NCBI RefSeq assembly: GCF_910594005.1
Contig: NC_057817.1
Location: 27,257,001-27,321,000 of the forward strand
Origin: Cervus elaphus
Lineage: Eukaryota > Chordata > Mammalia > Artiodactyla > Cervidae
Length of the DNA: 64,000 bases
Reading direction: 5' to 3'
Below the pieces are notes generated by a model. That model made no database searches. It worked only from the letters and a program-made list of their open reading frames with translations, and was not told the DNA's origin. Positions within the stretch are counted from its first letter, which is position 1; each line of letters opens with the position of its first letter. Made by a program: the position numbers and the translations under genes. This document shows positions 10,906-22,190 of the stretch, piece after piece.

Positions 10906-12239
10906 TAGACAACAGGGCATTAGAAAAACAGGATGTTGCTCCAACTTGACTTGCTAGCCCTTCCTACCCCTCCCGGCCTCATCCATGCCAAGTCTAAAGA
11001 CTCTATCCCAAGAAAGTAGCTCAGAACACTATGCCATGGGAAGGAAAGCTTCTTTCTTAGAATTGGGTGGAAGAATACTTCTCGGTAAGGCATTGTGCAA
11101 CCAGGGTGGAGGAAGAGGAGCTGCTTCCATGGCCTTGAGAAGGTATCTCTTTCCTGCCAGACGCTGAATAAGCACTTCTTTGGGTAGGGAATGCCCTGCT
11201 CCCCTGGAAACTGCCTCCATAACACTGGAGAGATTGAATTGCTTATAAAATAGTCACAAGAGCTTTTCGCAGGCTCATCTCAGTGTGAGAGTCTGTCTTT
11301 CCTCCCCTGGCTGTCCATTTAACCAGATAGTCTTATAAAACACCCTGTCTACAATTGCTTTCAGTACTCCTCATGGTACTTAATTTATGGCCTAAAACAA
11401 TGAATCTCCTTCCCCCTTAAATCAAACACCATGATCACTTGACAGCCTTCCCTCCCTCTAAGAATGTGTCTGGAGATTTGAGATTTCAAGCACTGAAATT
11501 AGGAATATAAACTTGGAAGTTACTTGTGACATCATCACACCTGTAAAGACACATTTTTATGATTCACTGTTTCTATATGCCCCTCAACTTTCTGTACACA
11601 CCCCATTAAGGTGTCTGATCTTGACTCCTAAGAAATATCAGAATCTGAGAATATAAATTCAGTGAATTCCCTTAATGATTTTTGTCCTACTCATTTTAGA
11701 TTCTTAAAATTAAGCTCTAAGTGAACATTCCAAAAAAACTGGAAAAAAGGGTGCCTGTGAATTCCATTTGGTAGGGAAAAAAATGTACACAGTCACCAGC
11801 TCAATGGGAAAGCAAACACTGGGGAGGAAGGTGCAGGCATGGGTAGAAACCATAAGTCAGCTCTTTGGGCAGGGTGGGCTTGGGTGATCTCTTATCCTAT
11901 ATCATGAAACTGCCGATTCCACACAAGACAAGGTTGTTCTTATGCTGTAAAAACTCATCTCCTTTGTCCCTCTTGCCTTTCAAAGGAGGGTCATATCCCC
12001 AAAGTAGCCCCCAATTCCCAGGCCAGGCCACCAGGAAGGCAACCAGGAGAACCAGAAGGACATGTTCAAACATGGCCAAAAACTACCGCAAGCCACTTCT
12101 TGCTCAGACCACGGGGCAAATGCCTATTAGCCCTCAGAGATAGTTCAACCTGATGGGAAGGGTGGTGTGAGTGGAGGAGAAAACCTGTGTGGGAAGGGGG
12201 CACAGAGAAGAGTGTCTGAGTAAGCAGAAGGAGGGGACA
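10906..12239. other. Intergenic sequence upstream of the first KRT6 gene
   Basis: No gene or named repeat is recognised. Upstream keratinocyte regulatory elements could lie here, but nothing in the bases proves it. Clear similarity to the KRT6 units begins only about 350 bp before the first ATG. Confidence 0.45.
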
Positions 12240-12376
12240 ATTATCACAGATCAGCTCCTTGTCTCCTTTGTTTAAGAATATGACTAACCCATGACTTCAG
12301 TGAATTTACATTCAGTAGTATTGTGTTGGGATCAAGTCAAGGCTAGAAGCCAGAAGAATTTCTCCATGACTAAAGG

Positions 12377-12602
12377 AAGCCAAAGAAGCAATATTCATAC
12401 TTCATACCTTTCTAGAGGCAGGGGGTGATCTCACTATTTGTAAAGCCCAGCCCTTCCCAATCTGCAGGCTCACCTTCCAGGACTAAGCCCGGCCCATTTT
12501 TTCCATATATAAGCTGCTGCTGGGAAGCTCCTCTCATAGATCTGCTCCTCTCAGCTCTGCCCTCCACCTCTCATACCCTTCTCAACCTATTCTTCAGGAA
12601 CC
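12377..12602 (+). promoter_or_regulatory. KRT6A: Promoter and 5' UTR of KRT6 gene 1
   Basis: TATATAA at 12506-12512 lies 97 bp upstream of the ATG. AAGCCAAA at 12377-12384 fits the AARCCAAA element described for epidermal keratin promoters. The 5' UTR up to the ATG is uninterrupted, as expected for type II keratins, with transcription probably starting near 12535. The promoter is similar to those of genes 2 and 3 but distinctly more diverged than those two are from each other. Confidence 0.75.
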
Positions 12603-15600
12603 ATGTCTTACAAATCCACCGTGAAGACCCAAAGCAGCAGCCGCAGGGGCTTCAGTGCCGGCTCAGCCAGAGTCCCTGGGGTCTGCCGCTCTGGCTTCAG
12701 CAGCGTGTCCCTGTCCCGCTCCAGGGGCAGTGGTGGCCTCGCTGGAGTGTGTGGAGGAGCTGGCTTTGGCAGCCGCAGCCTCTATGGCCTAGGCGGCTCC
12801 AAGAGGATCTCCATCGCAGGGGGCAGCTGTGCCATTGGTGGTGGATATGGCGGCAGAATTGGAGCTGGCTATGGCTTCGGAGGTGGAGCCGGGAGTGGAT
12901 TTGGTTTTGGTGCTGGGGCTGGTAGCGGCTTTGGGCTCGGTGGTGGAGCTGGCTTTGGAGGTGGCTTCGGTGGTGCTGGCTTTCCTGTGTGCCCCCCTGG
13001 AGGCATCCAAGAGGTGACCGTCAACCAGAGTCTCCTGACTCCCCTCAACCTGCAAATCGACCCCACCATCCAGCGGGTGAGGACTGAGGAGCGGGAGCAG
13101 ATCAAGACCCTCAACAACAAGTTTGCCTCCTTCATCGACAAGGTGAGCCGGGAGCACCTGCCCCTCCCACGGGGATTGCAGAGTGTCCAAGAGAGATCCA
13201 ACCAGTGTCCTACCAGAGGGAGCCTTGGGATAGTCAAGAGAGAGGGGACTCAGGCTAGTTCTCCACTGGGATGCAGGGCAGGCTTCACGTGGACCACAGG
13301 CTGAAGGTGATGGTAACTGTTTACAACTACTGACCCCTTAAATGTCTTCCATAATCGTGAGGGGAGCATTCACAAGTCTTGACAACCCTGAAGCAAAGAA
13401 ATGAAATGAAAGAATGGAAAGAGTTATCTTGATCTGTTGAACAGTGTAAGAAATTAAAAAGGGAATTACAGTGGAAAATGTACTTCAGCCTTAGTTGAGC
13501 TGGTGGGTGTAGGGGCAGAAGGAAAGAAAATGTAAAAAAAAAAAAAAAAAGGGAAATTCCAGGGGAAAAAAGACTCAAAAATATGTGAATACATAGAAAT
13601 ACTCAACCTGTAGAACCAGATCATAACCACTGAGAGAGTTTGTTTTAGAGGGACTCATACTCTAAATAGGAAACAGAATTAACTCCAATTATTAATAGGA
13701 TTGGAATTTAATCATTAGATTATGGACATTTAAATATCCCTTTAACTGAGATATGCTCTTTAAAAACCTCTGTGCAATATATGAGAGAAATATGATTTTT
13801 AAATTACATCTGTGATTGTGCTTATCAAAAAGAAAAACAGAAAGGTGAAAAGTCACTGACAGATGTCTCCAGAATTGAAAGGGAGGGAACATCTGACAGC
13901 TCACTGGGGAAACTCGGCCATGAGACCTGTGTGGTGTGAAGCTAAAAAGTCAGGGGACCAGAACTGTCAGCTGGAGCCTCTGTACAGGCTCTGGAGCATC
14001 CCAGCACCACCGGACCACCAGACTGGCCTGGGGACTTGTCAACTCACAGATAACCATCTTGTCTTCCTGCAGGTCCGATTCCTGGAGCAGCAGAACAAGG
14101 TCCTGGACACCAAGTGGACCCTGCTGCAGGAACAGGGCACCAAGACCGTGAGGCAGAACCTGGAGCCTTTGTTCGAGCAGTACATCAACAACCTCAGGAG
14201 ACAACTGGATAGTATCATTGGGGAGAGAGGCCGCCTGGACTCGGAGCTCAGGGGGATGCAGGACACCGTGGAGGACTTCAAGAACAAGTGAGTTACAGGA
14301 GACAAAAAGTCTCAGTTTCCTGAAGCCCACATTTCAAGCTAATTATATGATCAGGTTCAAATGAGGGCATGATCTCAGTAAAACATGTCCATGAAAATGA
14401 GACCACAATTCTTACCTAAACACAAACTCTGGAAAACATAAGGGCCATGCAGGTAGATGGGGAGAGTAATGGAGTAAATAATATAGTGACCACAAAATTC
14501 ACCTTTGAAGCTTACTGGCAGGAAAGTCCCATTTGCACATATCCATTCTGGGAAGTTGAAATTCCAAGCTGCCTTTTCTGTATCATCTTCACCCCTGACT
14601 CAGTTAGATTTTATCCTTTCTAATTCCAGATATGAAGATGAAATCAACAAGCGCACGGCAGCAGAGAATGAGTTTGTGAATCTGAAGAAGGTGAGATGAG
14701 TCAGATCAGGGGTTTAGGTTTCTTTGATGAAGGGGAGGACTCTGAGAAAAGTGTGATCAGGGAGACTAAAAGAGGAGCAGACTGGGCAAGAGGGCTTATC
14801 TGATCCCAGTCTGTTGGCTTCTTCCCCAGGATGTGGATGCTGCTTACATGAACAAGGTTGAACTACAGGCCAAGGTAGACGCTCTCACAGATGAGATCAA
14901 CTTCCTAAGAACCTTCTATGAGGCAGTAAGCATCTTTTCACATTCTGCTTTATTGATTATACTGAGATTTGCAAAGGGTGGAAAATCTCTGGCTGGGTAC
15001 ACCTCTCTAAATGGCATGACCAAAGATGACCGGATGATCTCTTGTTCTGCAGGAACTGGCTCAGATGCAAACCCACATCTCAGACACTTCTGTGGTCCTC
15101 TCCATGGACAACAACCGCAACCTGGACCTGGACAGCATCATCGCTGAAGTCAAAGCCCAGTATGAAGAGATCGCTCAGAGGAGCCGGGCTGAGGCTGAGT
15201 CCTGGTACCAGTCCAAGGTGAGTGGTGATGTGGCAGCTGATGAAGAATCCCTGTGCCTCCTCTGAGAACATCAATGTAGCTATAGACCTCAGTGGGGAAA
15301 CTACAACTAAGAAGTGGGGGACCTCTCAAAAGGCATGTACCCTGAACTAACAGGGTAGATCTTTTGGGTAATTATATCCAAGTATAGTAGGTCAAAGACC
15401 CAAATGTAGGACAAAAACTACTGTAGATAAAGGCAGAGTGATCTTTGCTTTAGATTTACCCTGATGCTGGTTCTCAGCAACATTGCTTGTCCTGAAGAGA
15501 ACCAGTCAGTGGTCCTACCAAGGATGGTATGTGATGGGTACACAGTGTCAATGACCTAGTAACACCAATTTTCATATAATGTCCTGTGGAGAAACCATTA

Positions 15601-17379
15601 GTTTTGATTTGAGAAAACCTTGATTAGTGTCCTGTGAAGCCCATGGACACCACTTTGTCTCCCTCTGGTTTATAGTACGAGGAGCTGCAGGTGACGGCGG
15701 GCAGACACGGGGATGATCTGCGCAACACCAAGCAGGAGATCTCTGAGATCAACCGCGTGATCCAGAGGCTGAGATCTGAGATCGACCACGTCAAGAAGCA
15801 GGTATGGAGGGGTCCATAGAGCAGAAAAGCATTGTTTCCTTCCTCTGGGCACTGAGGGAAAAGCAAGAAGAGCTCCCTCAGGTTAGAGAGCGGGAGCCCA
15901 ACTTACAAGCAGGAAACAGACTCAGGACAGACCAATTCCCACTGGTCAGTGGGACAAAGACACAGTCTAGAGGCATTAAAATGAGATTCTATCAGAGGAA
16001 TGGTTGATTTGGGAATACAAGACACATGTGGGCAAAGAAAATTTCAGGTCAGAAAGTGTGAGGAAGACTACTGCAAATATGCTCAGATTCAATACGAAAA
16101 AGAAGCTGAGAAAAGGCACAGGACAAATGAGGGTTAGCCAAGACTGTAAAGTGGAAGGAAGGCAAGGTCTCAAGAGTTCGAGATGAAATCGTCTTTCAGT
16201 GAGAACGTTTGTGGTTTTGTATAAGTTATTATATATCCACACAAACTTACCCAAACTGTCAACATTCAAAACAAGGCAGCAGTTCCATTTCTTTCCACAT
16301 CCCCTGGCTTTATTCTGCTGTGGCATCTCCCAACCCCATCCTCACTTGTGTGGTTAACACAGAGGGGAATAGGTTTTCATTAGGGACACTGAGACTGGTT
16401 AAGGTTTGTAGTTTGGAGAAAGATTGGACAAATGAGAATCAAACCTCCATTTCCATGAGATCTGGGCTCTAGGGCTCGTCCTCACTGGGAAAGTAGAAGT
16501 ATGCTTCCTCTCCCCTGGAGCCCAGATTCAGGTTCATCTGCCCCTCCTTCCCTCTAGTGCACCAGCCTGCAATCCGCCATCGCCGACGCTGAGCAGCGTG
16601 GGGAGCTGGCCCTCAAGGATGCCAGGAGCAAGCTGACTGGCCTGGAGGACGCCCTGCAGAAGGCCAAGCAGGACATGGCACGGCTGCTGAAGGAGTACCA
16701 GGAGCTCATGAATGTCAAGCTGGCCCTGGACGTGGAGATTGCCACCTACAGGAAGCTGCTGGAGGGCGAGGAGTGCAGGTGAGTAACGCACACAGCCTCC
16801 TCAATCATCTGGCTCCATCTCCAAGAAGTCCTGCCAATGAGCCCACGTGGAAGGCACTCTAGTGCTGGTCATAGTGCTACTCCCAGAAGAGCCCTGAGAA
16901 GGCAGGTTCCTGGGGAGTCTCCTCTCACGGAGGTTTCCCGTGCGGGCCCAGCTGTGGCTCTGGGCCTCATCACGGCTGTGTCCTCTCTCTCCTAGGCTGA
17001 GTGGGGAAGGCGTTGGACAAGTCAACATCTGTAAGTACTTCACCTGCCCCCGGCCCTTGCCCTTGCGTCCTCCTGACTGGACTCTGTGTGGCAGAGTGAG
17101 CTCACCATCTTGTCCTGACCTTGCCCCCTTGCCTCCGCAGCCGTGGTGCAGTCCACCGTCTCTGGTGGCTATGGCGGTGCCGGCGGTCTCGGCGGTGGCT
17201 TAGGCGTGGGCGGAGGAAGCGGCTACTCCTACAGCGGCGGCCACAGCCTCGGAGGTGGCTTCAGCGCTGGCAGTGGCAGAGCCATCGGGGGTGGCTTCAG
17301 CTCCTCTGGGGGCAGCAGTTCCACCATCAAATACACCACCACCTCCTCCTCCTCCAGCAAGAAGAGCTACAAGCACTGA
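12603..17379 (+). CDS. KRT6A: Keratin 6 paralog 1 (type II keratin), complete nine-exon gene
   Basis: Coding exons: 12603-13142, 14073-14287, 14630-14690, 14830-14925, 15053-15217, 15676-15801, 16558-16778, 16996-17030, 17141-17379 (540, 215, 61, 96, 165, 126, 221, 35 and 239 bp). All introns are GT-AG. The total is 565 codons plus TGA, close to the usual 564 for KRT6. The head (about 1-162) is Gly/Ser-rich; helix initiation motif LNNKFASFIDK at 170-180 continues across intron 1 as VRFLEQQNKVL; coiled-coil rod to about 472 ends in EIATYRKLLEGEE; Gly-rich tail ends KKSYKH. The protein forms 10-nm filaments with KRT16/KRT17 in hair follicle, oral and wounded epithelium. Copy-specific residues against genes 2 and 3: Thr6, NLKK (exon 3), DVDAAY (exon 4), TSVVL (exon 5), ELQVTA (exon 6), SSSGG in the tail. 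The letter A rests only on adjacency to KRT5; KRT6 copies duplicated separately in different mammals. Confidence 0.93.
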
Positions 17380-17425
17380 AGTCCTGTCATGGGCTCAAGC
17401 TCCCACAATGTCTCAGGCTCTCTCT
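16451..17425 (+). repeat. Homogenised 3' tract of KRT6 genes (copy in gene 1)
   Basis: From ttccatgagatctgggctct near the end of intron 6, through exons 7-9 and introns 7-8, into the first 3' UTR bases, the three genes align with constant offsets (14925 to gene 2, 14931 to gene 3), no indels apart from the 3' UTR edge, and only a handful of substitutions. Sequence before and after diverges abruptly. Partners are about 31376-32350 and 46307-47280. Confidence 0.85.
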
Positions 17426-17764
17426 CCAGCTTCACCACCGTCTCCTCTAATTATTTCCTCTCTTCTGCTCCCTTCTTCTCTTACTCCTTGAATTAGAACT
17501 GAAGTTACTGAGTACCCTCACCTTCTCTCTCCCAAAACCTGTGACTCATGAAGTTCCATTGTTCAGCACTGGAAGGTCACCGCTTGGGTCCTACTCCATA
17601 ACAGGGCAATCCCACTTGCTTTTCACTGACCCAGGAGGTCCCATCTCAGAGGTGTTGTGTTCCTCCCTTCCAGTGATCATTAAAGTACAAATGACTGGTT
17701 CTTTGATGTACAGGGTTTGTATCCCTGTGGTGCTTCCTCTGCTCTTTTCTGTCTTGTATTGCTA

Positions 17765-17770
17765 AATAAA
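17765..17770 (+). terminator. KRT6A: Poly(A) signal of KRT6 gene 1
   Basis: AATAAA in gctaAATAAAgcag, about 390 bp after the stop. The same element and context occur in genes 2 and 3. The transcript probably ends near 17790. Confidence 0.82.
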
Positions 17771-17790
17771 GCAGATTTATAATATAATGT

Positions 17791-20281
17791 GTGGTTTCAT
17801 ATAGCCTTTCTTTGTCACCAGTGGTTCTTGAGGTTTTCATCTGATAAATGCCTTCTTGGGAATGAAACATATGCCCAGTCCCCATGTGCTTCACTGTCCT
17901 TATTTAGATAAATTCAAGAAACAGCAGTTTAGCATCCTGATGCTCAGCAGTCCTCCCGTAACACTTTGGCACGTGGAGTGGGAAGGATCTGGTTCCATCA
18001 TCATAGTAAAGTCTGGTTTTACTGCTTGGATCAGGTCTCAGCAGTTTAGTTTCTCTGACTTGTCTTTATGATTTTACCTCCTTCTGCACCTGTTGTCATT
18101 CATCATCCTCAGAGAATCATATTACAGTCTAATTAGATCAGAAGAACATTGACTAGAGGGCAAGATGTTTGATATATTCTAAAATGCCTCATGACCAAGA
18201 AACTGTGCCTGACAGCATGTATCAGGAGTAACTCAAATGCCCACATTCCTGAATTGAAAGTATGCTTCTAGCAATGTATCCTGAGGAAACAGTACAAATA
18301 CAAGAACTTGTACTTCCTGGATATGAATCCCAATAAACTTTCTGCCAGGAAATATTGGAAACACTGGTCAGTTTCAGGATCCACAGACTCAGAAACAAAA
18401 TGCAGGTGCTAACTTTTTGAAGTGTGGAGACAAAAGAGGAAAGGGAAAGCCTTCTTCCTCACCCCAAAAGCCTCTCACAGAGACTCAAAGAAGTTGAGTC
18501 TTTGCTGCTCCAAAGACACAGTCTTAAAACCTCTCTCAGCTGTGTCTTGGCTTCCTTTGACTTCTATGAATGGGAAAGGAAATGTCAGGATACAGTGCAA
18601 AGTAGATCAGTCATCTTCCTCCTGAGAGCCAGTCACTGTTTTGTCCATGTCCCAAATTCCAGGTTTATACCTCTGGAGCATTCCACTTAATACCTTAAGG
18701 AATTAAAGTTCCCTTCTGAGGAATCAAGGAGATACAGGAGATTTTAGAAATCAAGGAGATTCTAGGAATGCGGTGAAATATATACAAAGATGATCTTGGA
18801 GCATCTTTTAGTGCCAAAAAGGGAAGAAATAGTCAAAAAAGACACTGTAAGAACTCTTAATAGCCAAAGCAGAACAACTTGAGCCATAAATAAATAGAAC
18901 ATGATGTATTGGAATAAAACACAAATTGTGAAATAATTATTCACGGAAACTACTGATGTGAATGTGGTTGACTAAATTAATTAATAAGGGATGATTGTCA
19001 AGTCTCAGGCAAAAGAATTTTCTTTAGTTACATATGTGATTCCCATTCAAAGAAGGAGTGAATAAATACTCCCTGCTGTGTGGGCTGGGCATGGTGAATT
19101 CCTTCCAAAGAGTACAGTCTAAAAATGGGGGGAAAGAGTGACTTTACTGCAGAGAAATCAATCAAACACTTCCTCGGCCAGGTGATCAAGGCTAATACCA
19201 ACAGTAGTAAGTTTTTTTCATAGCATGTATCCTGATATGATGTGATGAGAAGTGCAGGACATCTCTGTGGTCTTCCTCCCAAACACCATAACTCCAGTCT
19301 ATTCATGAGACAACATCAGAAAAAGCCTAATTTTGAACATCTACAAAACACCTGGGCAGAGTTCCTCAAAGCTTTCTAGGTCATGAAGACAAGAAAAATC
19401 TAACAAAGTGTGTTACCCAAAGAGGGTCTAAGGAGACACACGACTAAATGAAAAGTAGCTATTATGAAAAATACTTAAGCTATGGGGCTCAAGGTATCAT
19501 CTGTATTTTTTACTAAACTAATTTTCACACAAAGTCATAAAGCAAGAAAGGTAGAGAAAGAGTCACAAAGAAACAGAAAGACAGTTGGAGAGACAAAGAT
19601 ACAGAGAAATTATTGAATGACTTATGCAAAAATAATATTGATAATATTGTGTTGATTTTAACTCCATTACTGCATTTTTTAAAGTTGTGTACTTTCTAAA
19701 TTTTCTGATGTCAAACCTTGTTATTTCAAAAGAGAAAGTGTATTCCCCACGATGTCCTCATCCTATGACATCTGAGATTAAATGTGGTTACACTTTCTGG
19801 TATTAAGGAAGAAAAGATTCAATCTCTTGATTAAGGTGCATGAAATTAAAATTTTCAGACTGATTTCTTTGCCCACTGAGGACTAAATAAGAAGAAACAT
19901 ATTTCTTTTGAAACAGCAAAGACTTATTTTTGAAGCAAGGAAAGAATCAGTAGTACCAAAGGTGGTGAGATACTGGATTTGACTCCTAAGGAGGCTAGCT
20001 AATTGCCTCCTTCAATATCGGGTCTGTACACCTGGAAAACATAGAAAATACATCTTTTAAATAATAAGCTGAAATAGAAGAATTTTTTCCAGTTAGAAGC
20101 CATATCCAAAATTCACCTTATCTGAATCCTCTGTGATCCAGGATGATCACTTGCAAGCCATACAAGGTAGATTCTAGCTATGTTGGTTAGAATCCCCAGC
20201 ACAGATTAATAAATGACATCACAGCTCATGGTGGCGGCAGAGGGTTCAGCACAGCAAGAGGAGGGAACATTTCTACAGGTC
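17791..20281. other. Unit 1 spacer, first part
   Basis: Non-coding spacer homologous to 32709-36217 in unit 2, with many small indels. At about 18203 it reads atgtatcaggagtaactcaa with no L1, so it is the empty counterpart of the L1 insertion site at 33150. No gene or RNA is recognised. Confidence 0.7.
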
Positions 20282-20296
20282 CTGATTGCTCTGCCT
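20282..20296 (+). repeat. Target-site duplication of BovB, left copy
   Basis: ctgattgctctgcct, repeated exactly at 22176-22190. Confidence 0.85.
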
Positions 20297-22175
20297 AGTG
20301 GATGTGATGGAATTCCAGCTGAGCTATTTCAAATCCTGAAAGATGATGCTGTGAAAGTGCTGCACTCAATATGCCAGCAAATTTGGAAAACTCAGCAGTG
20401 GCCACAGGACTGGAAAAGGTCATTTTTCATTCCAATCCCTAAGAAAGGCAATCCCAAAGAATGCTCAAACTACCACACAATTGCACTCATCTCACACACT
20501 AGTAAAGTAATGCTCAAAATTCTCCAAGCCAGACTTCAGCAATACATGAACCGAGAACTTCCAGATGTTCAAGCTGGTTTTAGAAAAGGCAGAGGAACCA
20601 GAGATCAAATTGCCAATATCTGCTGGATCATCGAAAAAGCAAGAGAGTTCCAGAAAAACATCTATTTTTGCTTTATTGACTATGCCAAAGCCTTTGACTG
20701 TGTGGATTACAATAAACTGGAAAATTCTGAAAGAGATGGGAATACCAGACCACCTGACCTGCCTCTTGAGAAACCTGTATGCAGGTCAGGAAGCAACAGT
20801 TAGAACTGGACATGGAACAACAGACTGGTTCCAAATAGGAAAAGGAGTGCGTCAAGGCTGTAAATTGTCACCCTGCTTATTTAACTTATATGCAGAGTAC
20901 ATCATGAGAAACGCTGGGCTGGAGGAAGCACAAGCTGGAATCAAGATTGCCGGGAGAAATATAAATAACCTCAGATATGCAGACGACACCACCCTTATGG
21001 CAGAAAGTGAAGAGGAATTAAGAAGCCTCTTGATGAAAGTGAAAGAGGAGAGTGAAAAAGTTGGCTTAAAGCTTAACATTCAGAAAACTAAGATCATGGC
21101 ATCTGGTCCCATCACCCCATGGGGAATAGATGGGGAGACAGTGGAAACAGTGTCAGACTTTATTTTTTTGGGCTCCAAAATCACTGCAGATGGTGACTGC
21201 AGTCATGAAATTAAAAGACGCTTACTCCTTGGAAGGAAAGTTATGACCAACCTAGATAGCATATTAAAAAACAGAGACAAAATTCTGTTCTGTACACCTG
21301 TGTCTCTTTTTCTGTCTTGCATATAGGGTCATAGTTACCATCTTTCTAAATTCCATATATATGCGTTAGTATACTATATTGGTCTTTATCTTTCTGGCTT
21401 ACTTCACTCTGTATAATGGGCTCCAGTTTCATCCATCTCATTAGAACTGATTCAAATGAATTCTTTTTAATGGCTGAGTAATATTCCATGGTGTTTATGT
21501 ACCACAGCTTCCTTATTAATTCGTCTGCTGATGAGCATCTAGGTTGCTTCCATGTCCTGGCTATTATAAACAGTGCTGCGATGAACATTGGGGTGCACGT
21601 GTCTCTTTCAGATCTGGTTTCGTAAAGTAATTAGCCTCCAACTAATAAAAATAAATGAAGAAAAAAATAAAATAAAAAGCAGAGACAAGACATTGCTTTG
21701 CCAACAAAGGTCCGTTTGGTCAAGGCTATGGTTTTTCCAGTGGTCATGTATGGATTTGAGAGTTGGACTGTGAAGAAAGCTGAGCACCGAAAAATTGATG
21801 CTTTTGAACTGTGGTGTTGGAGAAGACTCTTGAGAAACCCTTGGACTGCAAGGAGATCCAACCAGTCCATCCTAAAGGAGATCAGTCCTGGGTGTTCATT
21901 GGAAGGACTGATGCTGAAGCTGAAACTCCAATACTTTGGCCACCTCATGCAAAGAGTTGACTCATTGGAAAAGATCCTGATGCCGGGAGGGATTGGGGGC
22001 AGGAGGAGAATGGGCCGACAGAGGATGAGATGACTGGATGGCATCACCGACTCGATGGACATGAGTTTGAGTCAACTCTGGGAGTTGGTGATGGACAGGG
22101 AGGCCTGGCCTGCTGCAATTCATGGGGTCGCAAAGAGTCGGACACGACTGAGCGACTGAACTGAACAGTTCAGAA
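20297..22175 (+). mobile_element. BovB (RTE) retrotransposon, 5' truncated and mutated
   Basis: Encodes a decayed BovB reverse transcriptase in sense orientation. One frame from about 20297 runs through GCDGIPAELFQILKDDAVK and QAGFRKGRGTRDQ to CFIDYAKAFDCVDYNKL. The RT then continues in another frame through GVRQGCKLSPCLFNLYAEY and the active-site YADDTTLM (near 20977-21000). The frame is broken near 20740, and a 393-bp L1 interrupts the 3' part. The element ends with the actgaactgaac motif typical of BovB. It is flanked by a 15-bp duplication, ctgattgctctgcct (20282-20296 and 22176-22190). The unit 2 paralogous site (about 36130-36160) lacks the element. It cannot be autonomous. Confidence 0.92.
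21281..21673 (+). mobile_element. L1 insertion with inverted 5' part, inside BovB
   Basis: 21281 to about 21625 is antisense to the L1 3' ORF2/3' UTR region. From about 21626 the sequence switches to the sense L1 3' end (gtaattagcctccaactaat) and an A-rich tail. This head-to-head structure is the hallmark of twin priming. Flanking copies aaaaaacagagacaa (21266-21280) and aaaaagcagagacaa (21674-21688) form a 15-bp duplication with one mismatch. The BovB at 36218-37241 has the uninterrupted site (attaaaaagcagagacatta). Confidence 0.88.
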
Positions 22176-22190
22176 CTGATTGCTCTGCCT
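22176..22190 (+). repeat. Target-site duplication of BovB, right copy
   Basis: Exact match to 20282-20296. The flank continues gctgcatgcaccaggagg, which resumes the alignment with unit 2. Confidence 0.85.

Noticed and set aside
12789..13237. Long open frames on the - strand opposite KRT6 exon 1 (and equivalents at 27702-28189 and 42489-42983)
   Set aside because: They are mirror frames of the Gly-rich, low-stop exon 1 coding sequence; no splice sites or recognisable protein.
17121..17450. Alternative + strand frames across KRT6 exon 9 encoding Arg/Leu/Gln-rich protein
   Set aside because: Out-of-frame readings of the Gly/Ser-rich tail; the tail frame is fixed by splicing and ends KKSYKH in all three copies.
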